A stretch of DNA of 36,033 bases from Propionibacteriaceae bacterium (GTDB lineage Bacteria > Actinomycetota > Actinomycetes > Propionibacteriales > Propionibacteriaceae), in the NCBI GenBank assembly GCA_031271975.1, contig JAISUR010000021.1:1-36033 (forward strand), read 5' to 3'. This document shows positions 32,412 to 36,033 of this stretch, piece by piece (within the stretch, counting starts at the first letter, position 1; each line of letters opens with the position of its first letter). The notes below the pieces were generated by a model. It had not been told where the DNA came from, made no database searches, and worked only from the letters and a program-made list of their open reading frames with translations. The position numbers and the translations under genes are program-made.

Positions 32412-33928
32412 CGGGCACCTCCTCGGTTCTTCTTCCACCATTCTCTGAAGGATTCCTGCGGCGGCATGGGCAAGTCGCGGGCCCTGGTCCATGGCGACGC
32501 CGGCCAAGGCAGCGGGCCGAAGTACTCAACGTTCTTCAGCACGGACTTCTTGGCTATCGACACGGCCTTCTGGGCCAACTCCCAGTGTTTGGACTCTTTG
32601 AAGACCCAGTCGACCGGGATGAACACCAGCGGCTCCAAATGCGGACGCCGGTCGTGCTTCTTCTTCTCGGCGATCTTGTTGCGCATGTGGACGATGATGT
32701 CCGGAATTGGGATCTTCACCGGGCAGACGTCCGCACACGCGCAGCACAGCGTGGACGCGTAGGGCAGCGACTTGTCGATGTCGGAATCGATGCCACGCAG
32801 CATCGGCGTGAGGATGATGCCGATCGGCCCCGGATACACCGAGCCGTAGGCGTGGCCGCCGACGCGCTCGAAGATGGGGCAGATGTTCATGCAGGCCGAG
32901 CAGCGGATGCAGCGCAGCGCCTGGCGCCCTTCGGGATCGGCCAGGGCATTCGTGCGGCCGTTGTCGACGAACACGACGTGGACTTCCTTGGGCCCGTCGC
33001 CTTCGGTGACACCCGTCCACATCGACGTGTACGGATTCATCCGCTCTGCCGTCGACGAGCGCGGCAGCAGCTTCATGAACACTTCCAGATCGTCGAAAGT
33101 CGGGATGATCTTCTCGATGCCGACAACGGAAATCAGCGTCTCCGGCAGCGTCAGGCACATGCGGCCGTTGCCTTCGGATTCCACGATGCACACTGTGCCC
33201 GTGTCGCAGATCACCATGTTGGAGCCGGAGATACCCACTTTGGCGCGCAGGAACTTCTCGCGCAGGTGGACGCGGGCGGCGCCGGCGAGCACTGGCGGGT
33301 CGTTCGTCATGCCTTGTGGCGGCGGCGTCCCGTAGGTGCCCATCTCTTTCTTGAAGATCTCGCGCACTTCTTCGCGGTTGCGGTGGATCGCCGGGACGAG
33401 CACGTGCGACGGGCGGTCGTGGCCCAACTGCACGATCAATTCGGCCAGATCTGTCTCCCAGGCGGCGATGCCGGCGGCTTCCAGGGCCTCGTTCATCTCG
33501 ATTTCTTGGGTGACCATCGACTTGATCTTCACGACCTCGTCGACGCCTTTCGCCTTCACCAGGGACGTGATGATCTGGTTCGCCTCTTGGGCGTCGCGCG
33601 CCCAGTGGACGACCGCGCCGTTCTTGGTGAGGTTCTCCTCGGCTTGGGCCAGGTATTGGTCGAGGTGGCGGGCCACCCGGTCCTTGATCGCCGCGCCGGC
33701 GGAGCGGACGTCCTCCCAGTTGGGCACTTCGGCCACGCGCAGCAGCCGCTTGTTGCGGATCGTCGTCGTGGCGTGGGACAGATTCTTGCGCATCCGGCCG
33801 TTCTGCAACTGCTTCTGGGCGTTCTTGCGGAACGCGGGCGAAGCCACCGGCTCGGGCTGGCCGACACCGAACGTGCCGGGAGGCGGAGCCGGGGTGCGGC
33901 GGGCATGGCTGGTCTGGTTGATGGTCAT
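32408..33928 (-). CDS. lutB: LutB/LldF iron-sulfur L-lactate utilisation protein
   Basis: The 506-residue protein combines a DUF162 N-terminal half with two ferredoxin-type [4Fe-4S] motifs, C-I-R-C-S-A-C-M-N-I-C-P and C-C-A-C-A-D-V-C-P, and a C-terminal basic region. It carries electrons and forms the core of the L-lactate oxidation complex. The first 30 residues are Pro/Ala-rich and unusual. ATG at 33928 overlaps the lutA stop (ATGA), with GAAGGAG upstream. Confidence 0.94.
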   Translation of the reverse strand: MTINQTSHARRTPAPPPGTFGVGQPEPVASPAFRKNAQKQLQNGRMRKNLSHATTTIRNKRLLRVAEVPNWEDVRSAGAAIKDRVARHLDQYLAQAEENLTKNGAVVHWARDAQEANQIITSLVKAKGVDEVVKIKSMVTQEIEMNEALEAAGIAAWETDLAELIVQLGHDRPSHVLVPAIHRNREEVREIFKKEMGTYGTPPPQGMTNDPPVLAGAARVHLREKFLRAKVGISGSNMVICDTGTVCIVESEGNGRMCLTLPETLISVVGIEKIIPTFDDLEVFMKLLPRSSTAERMNPYTSMWTGVTEGDGPKEVHVVFVDNGRTNALADPEGRQALRCIRCSACMNICPIFERVGGHAYGSVYPGPIGIILTPMLRGIDSDIDKSLPYASTLCCACADVCPVKIPIPDIIVHMRNKIAEKKKHDRRPHLEPLVFIPVDWVFKESKHWELAQKAVSIAKKSVLKNVEYFGPLPWPASPWTRARDLPMPPQESFREWWKKNRGGAR

Positions 33929-34686
33929 GCCGCGTCTCCTTCCTGGGCGGCGAGAATCTCGGCGATGTGGATCGTCTTCACACCGGTGTTGTTGCGGTGC
34001 AACACGCCGCCGATGTTCATCAGGCAGGCGTTGTCGCCGGTGACGACGTACTCCGCGCCGGTCGACAGCACGTTGCGAGCCTTGTCGGCGGCCATCGCGG
34101 CAGAGACTTCGGGATTCTTGATGGAGAACGTGCCGCCGAAGCCGCAGCAGGTGTTGGCGTCGGGAAGCTCGACGAGCTCCAGGCCCTTGACTGCTTTCAG
34201 CAACTGATACGGCCGGTCGCCGACTTTGGCGATGCGGGCCGAGTGGCACGTGGGATGATAGGTGACTTTGTGCGGGAAGAACGCGCCGACGTCCGTCAGG
34301 CCGAGCACGTCCACCAGGAACTCGCTCAGGTCGTAGGAATGTTCGACGCACTTGGCGGCTTTGCCCGCCAGCACGTAGTCGCCGGCCTTTTCGGCCAGCA
34401 TGACGGACTGGTGCCGGATTGCGCCCACGCAGGAGCCGGAGGGACCAACGATGTACTCGTAGGGCTCAAACGCCTTCACATAGGTGCGAACCGAATCCAG
34501 GCCGGCTTCGAAGTACCCGGTGTTGGTGAACATCTGCCCGCAGCAGGTCTGCTCCATGGGAAACTCCACGACGCAGCCCAGCCGTTCAAGCAGGCGCACC
34601 ACCGCCTTCGGTGTGGATGGAAACATCAGGTCGTTGACACAAGTCGCAAACAACGCGACTCGAAGACCCTTCGCCGAGACCGGCAT
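33925..34686 (-). CDS. lutA: LutA/LldE CCG-domain L-lactate utilisation protein
   Basis: The 253-residue product has two cysteine-rich CCG domains (E-Q-T-C-C-G-Q at 46-51 and N-T-C-C-G-F-G-G near 181-188) that bind an iron-sulfur cluster, plus G-P-S-G-S-C and H-P-T-C-H. It works with LutB and LutC in oxidising L-lactate to pyruvate. It is the first gene of the operon; the ATG has AAGGGG upstream. It faces the GntR regulator across a 177-base control region. Confidence 0.94.
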   Translation of the reverse strand: MPVSAKGLRVALFATCVNDLMFPSTPKAVVRLLERLGCVVEFPMEQTCCGQMFTNTGYFEAGLDSVRTYVKAFEPYEYIVGPSGSCVGAIRHQSVMLAEKAGDYVLAGKAAKCVEHSYDLSEFLVDVLGLTDVGAFFPHKVTYHPTCHSARIAKVGDRPYQLLKAVKGLELVELPDANTCCGFGGTFSIKNPEVSAAMAADKARNVLSTGAEYVVTGDNACLMNIGGVLHRNNTGVKTIHIAEILAAQEGDAA

Positions 34687-34744
34687 GCCTTACCCCTTTC
34701 GGATTTGCTCTCGGCAACACTGCCGAGGACTTGGCAGGAAAGAA

Positions 34745-34753
34745 TCTGACCAA
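34745..34753. promoter_or_regulatory. Second half-site for the GntR-type regulator
   Basis: TCTGACCAA here equals the reverse complement of 34776-34784 in the main operator. It may be an auxiliary, weaker site nearer the lut genes. Confidence 0.35.
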
Positions 34754-34775
34754 CACCAGAACGCGCCTCTAGTAT

Positions 34776-34804
34776 TTGGTCAGACCATAAACCTAAACTA
34801 GAGT
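34776..34804 (+). promoter_or_regulatory. Operator TGGTCAGACCA and GntR gene promoter
   Basis: TGGTCAGACCA (34777-34787) is a perfect 5-1-5 palindrome of the TGGT-N3-ACCA type bound by FadR/LldR-subfamily regulators. It overlaps a possible -35 (TTGGTC, 34776-34781) placed 17 bases before the TAGAGT -10 (34799-34804) of the regulator gene, so autoregulation is likely. It also lies upstream of lutA on the other strand, fitting control of the operon. Confidence 0.65.
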
Positions 34805-34863
34805 CCGGCACGGGAACCGTCAAGGGCCCAGGCCGAATTCTCTGGGTTTGTGGGAGGCGAGCC

Positions 34864-35574
34864 GTGGAATCTGTTGCTGAGTCCGATGGCGATGTCCGCG
34901 CGTACGAAGTCGTGCTGCGCTACATCGAGGCAGGCATCTTGGAAGGCCGGTACCGCAACGGCGGGCTGCTGCCGCCGGAACGCGATCTGGCGGCGCTGCT
35001 GAACGTGGGCCGTCCGGCGGTGCGCGAAGCGATGCGCGTGCTCGCCACTCAAGGCTTGATCGCGGCCAGCACCGGGCGCGGCGGCGGTACCAGGCTGGTG
35101 ACGGCCCAGGACGACGCCTTGGCCCGCATGTTCCGCCTGCACTTGGCGGTGGCCGGGCAGGGCATAACAGACTTGACCGAGACCCGCATCGCCTTGGAAC
35201 GCGCGTCGGCTGCGACGGCCGCGAAAAACGCCACCGCCGAAGTGATCGCCGAACTGGACGAAGTGCTCGCGGCGATGCGCGCCGACACCCAGATCGTGAC
35301 GTTCAACTCGCTGGACACCGAATTCCACGTGTTGATAGCCCAGGCCGGCTCCAACAACCTGGTAGCCGACCTGACGGTCGCCATCCGCGAAGCCGTGAAA
35401 GAGCCCATCCGCGAAGCCTCCACCGAAATGACCGACTGGCAAGCATTCCGCCTCAGCCTCATCGAAGAACACCAAGCCATCCGCGACGCCATAGCCGCCC
35501 ACGACCCAGACTCCGCCGTAGCCCTCATCGAGAAGCACATCCGGCGGGCCTACCAGTCGCTGATCGGAATCTGA
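34864..35574 (+). CDS. GntR-family (FadR/FCD subfamily) regulator, probable lactate regulator
   Basis: The 236-residue protein has an N-terminal winged-helix (E-R-D-L-A-A-L-L-N-V-G-R-P-A-V-R-E-A-M-R-V-L-A-T-Q-G-L-I, about 39-66) followed by an FCD ligand domain (about 100-236, with E-R-A-S-A, F-H-V-L-I-A-Q-A and E-E-H-Q-A-I-R-D-A-I). Such regulators of the LldR/LutR type usually release DNA on binding lactate or a related acid. Divergence from lutABC with a TGGT-N3-ACCA palindrome between supports that role. The start is GTG with GGGAGG 6 bases upstream. Confidence 0.9.
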   Translation: MESVAESDGDVRAYEVVLRYIEAGILEGRYRNGGLLPPERDLAALLNVGRPAVREAMRVLATQGLIAASTGRGGGTRLVTAQDDALARMFRLHLAVAGQGITDLTETRIALERASAATAAKNATAEVIAELDEVLAAMRADTQIVTFNSLDTEFHVLIAQAGSNNLVADLTVAIREAVKEPIREASTEMTDWQAFRLSLIEEHQAIRDAIAAHDPDSAVALIEKHIRRAYQSLIGI

Positions 35575-35942
35575 GGCAAGCAGAGAAGTGGTGAGCGCTG
35601 CCGCGCTCGCACCCCAGCCTGTCGTCCCAACCATGTCGTCCCGGACGCCCCAACCGGTCATCCCGGACTTGTTCTGGGATCTTGGGACGAAGTCCCATGC
35701 GCCCCGCAAAGGGGTGCCCCTGCCGGGCACACGGACTGCGTCCGAGATGCCGGAACAAGCCCGGCATGACGGTGAGGTTGGCACGCGATAGCCCGCCTGT
35801 GTGGCACAAGCAACCACGTCGTCCCGGACGTCCCTAGCCCTGTCGTCCCGGACGTCCCAATCACGTCATCCCGGACTTGTTCCGGGATCTTCGCACGACA
35901 GTGCGATGGTGCCCCGCAAGGGGTGCCCCGGCATGGCGGGTG
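35575..35942. repeat. Intergenic block of structured repeats
   Basis: No gene is seen. A near-complete element lies at about 35655-35772, from CGGTCATCCCGGACTTGTTC to a right end in CCGGCATGACGG, with the GGGAC/GTCCC, GCGCCCC...GGGGTGC and GGACTGCGTCC modules but without the CAAAGT/ACTTTG hairpin of the copy at 9729. Partial ends (GTCGTCCCGGACGTCCC type) flank it, and a further copy runs from about 35864 to 35938 with a different inner hairpin (TCGCACGACAGTGCGA). It separates convergent genes. Confidence 0.85.
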
Positions 35943-36033
35943 TTATCGGTAGATTTTCATGGTTTTGTTGGATGTGCGTGTCACTGTCGGGTAGCCGTCT
36001 TTTGACCCGGTGATGCGCACTTGCAGGCGGGTG
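35943..36033 (-). CDS. Exported repeat protein, C-terminal fragment
   Basis: The last 29 residues of a protein read from the right edge: T-R-L-Q-V-R-I-T-G-S-K-D-G-Y-P-T-V-T-R-T-S, then N-K-T-M-K-I-Y-R and TAA at 35945-35943. The L-x-V-x-I-T-G-S-K-x-G-Y-x-T-V motif is the last strand pair of an Ig-like repeat common in secreted actinobacterial proteins, and resembles the T-L-T-V-T-V-S-K-S-G segment in the SLH protease. It is therefore probably a surface or secreted protein. Only the end is visible. Confidence 0.6.
   Translation of the reverse strand, partial: TRLQVRITGSKDGYPTVTRTSNKTMKIYR

Overview
The window is G+C-rich chromosomal DNA from an actinomycete-type bacterium (phylum Actinomycetota). 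Several small or lineage-restricted families point there together: a DUF3073 protein, a DUF5302 protein, a DUF4032 kinase-like protein, a DUF3152 protein, a SigE-type ECF sigma factor and a mycobacterial-type holin-fold membrane protein. I cannot name a genus. The cell envelope appears to use SLH-domain anchoring, which only some Actinomycetota do.

Layout. 1-5206: the 5' end of a secreted protein, a histidine phosphatase, malate dehydrogenase with a metallo-hydrolase directly downstream, a tiny DUF5302 gene and an inositol-monophosphatase-type enzyme. 4001-8143 (minus): DUF3073, lepA, mtnP and hemW; hemW overlaps mtnP by one base. 8308-12262 (plus): DUF4032, cysS and rlmB. 12413-18303: a sigma-region-4-like protein, two tandem secreted beta-propeller paralogs, alr, then an ECF sigma factor translationally coupled to a third, membrane-anchored propeller. 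18425-19456: a Gfo/Idh/MocA oxidoreductase. 19564-25787 (minus): a two-gene operon of large exported SLH proteins (a beta-helix protein and a metzincin-like protease). 25909-26904: ornithine carbamoyltransferase. 26965-30620 (plus): a tightly packed five-gene run (holin-fold protein, low-Mr tyrosine phosphatase, response regulator, histidine kinase, prepilin-peptidase-like protein). 30613-31365: a DUF3152 protein whose metal site has decayed. 31761-34686 (minus): lutABC lactate-oxidation operon, divergent from its probable GntR-type regulator, with a palindromic operator between them. The right edge holds the 3' end of a secreted repeat protein.

Two patterns run through the whole window. First, gaps at gene 3' ends are filled by a family of structured, modular palindromic repeats (core GTCATGCCGGAC...GTTCCGGCAT). 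The best copy (9729-9887) has near-perfect 22-bp terminal inverted repeats, and a related perfect palindrome lies inside the coding sequence of the metallo-hydrolase. Second, many first-in-operon genes have a TANNNT-like -10 hexamer 6-8 bases before the start codon and no Shine-Dalgarno, which implies extensive leaderless transcription. Genes inside operons more often use GGAGG-type sites and ATGA or TGATG overlaps.

The best candidate for an undescribed system is the sigma factor/beta-propeller cluster at 12.4-18.3 kb. A SigE-family sigma factor is coupled to a one-pass membrane protein whose outer domain is homologous to two independently exported propellers nearby. No classical zinc anti-sigma motif is visible. 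No tRNA, rRNA, CRISPR array, transposase or prophage gene was seen.
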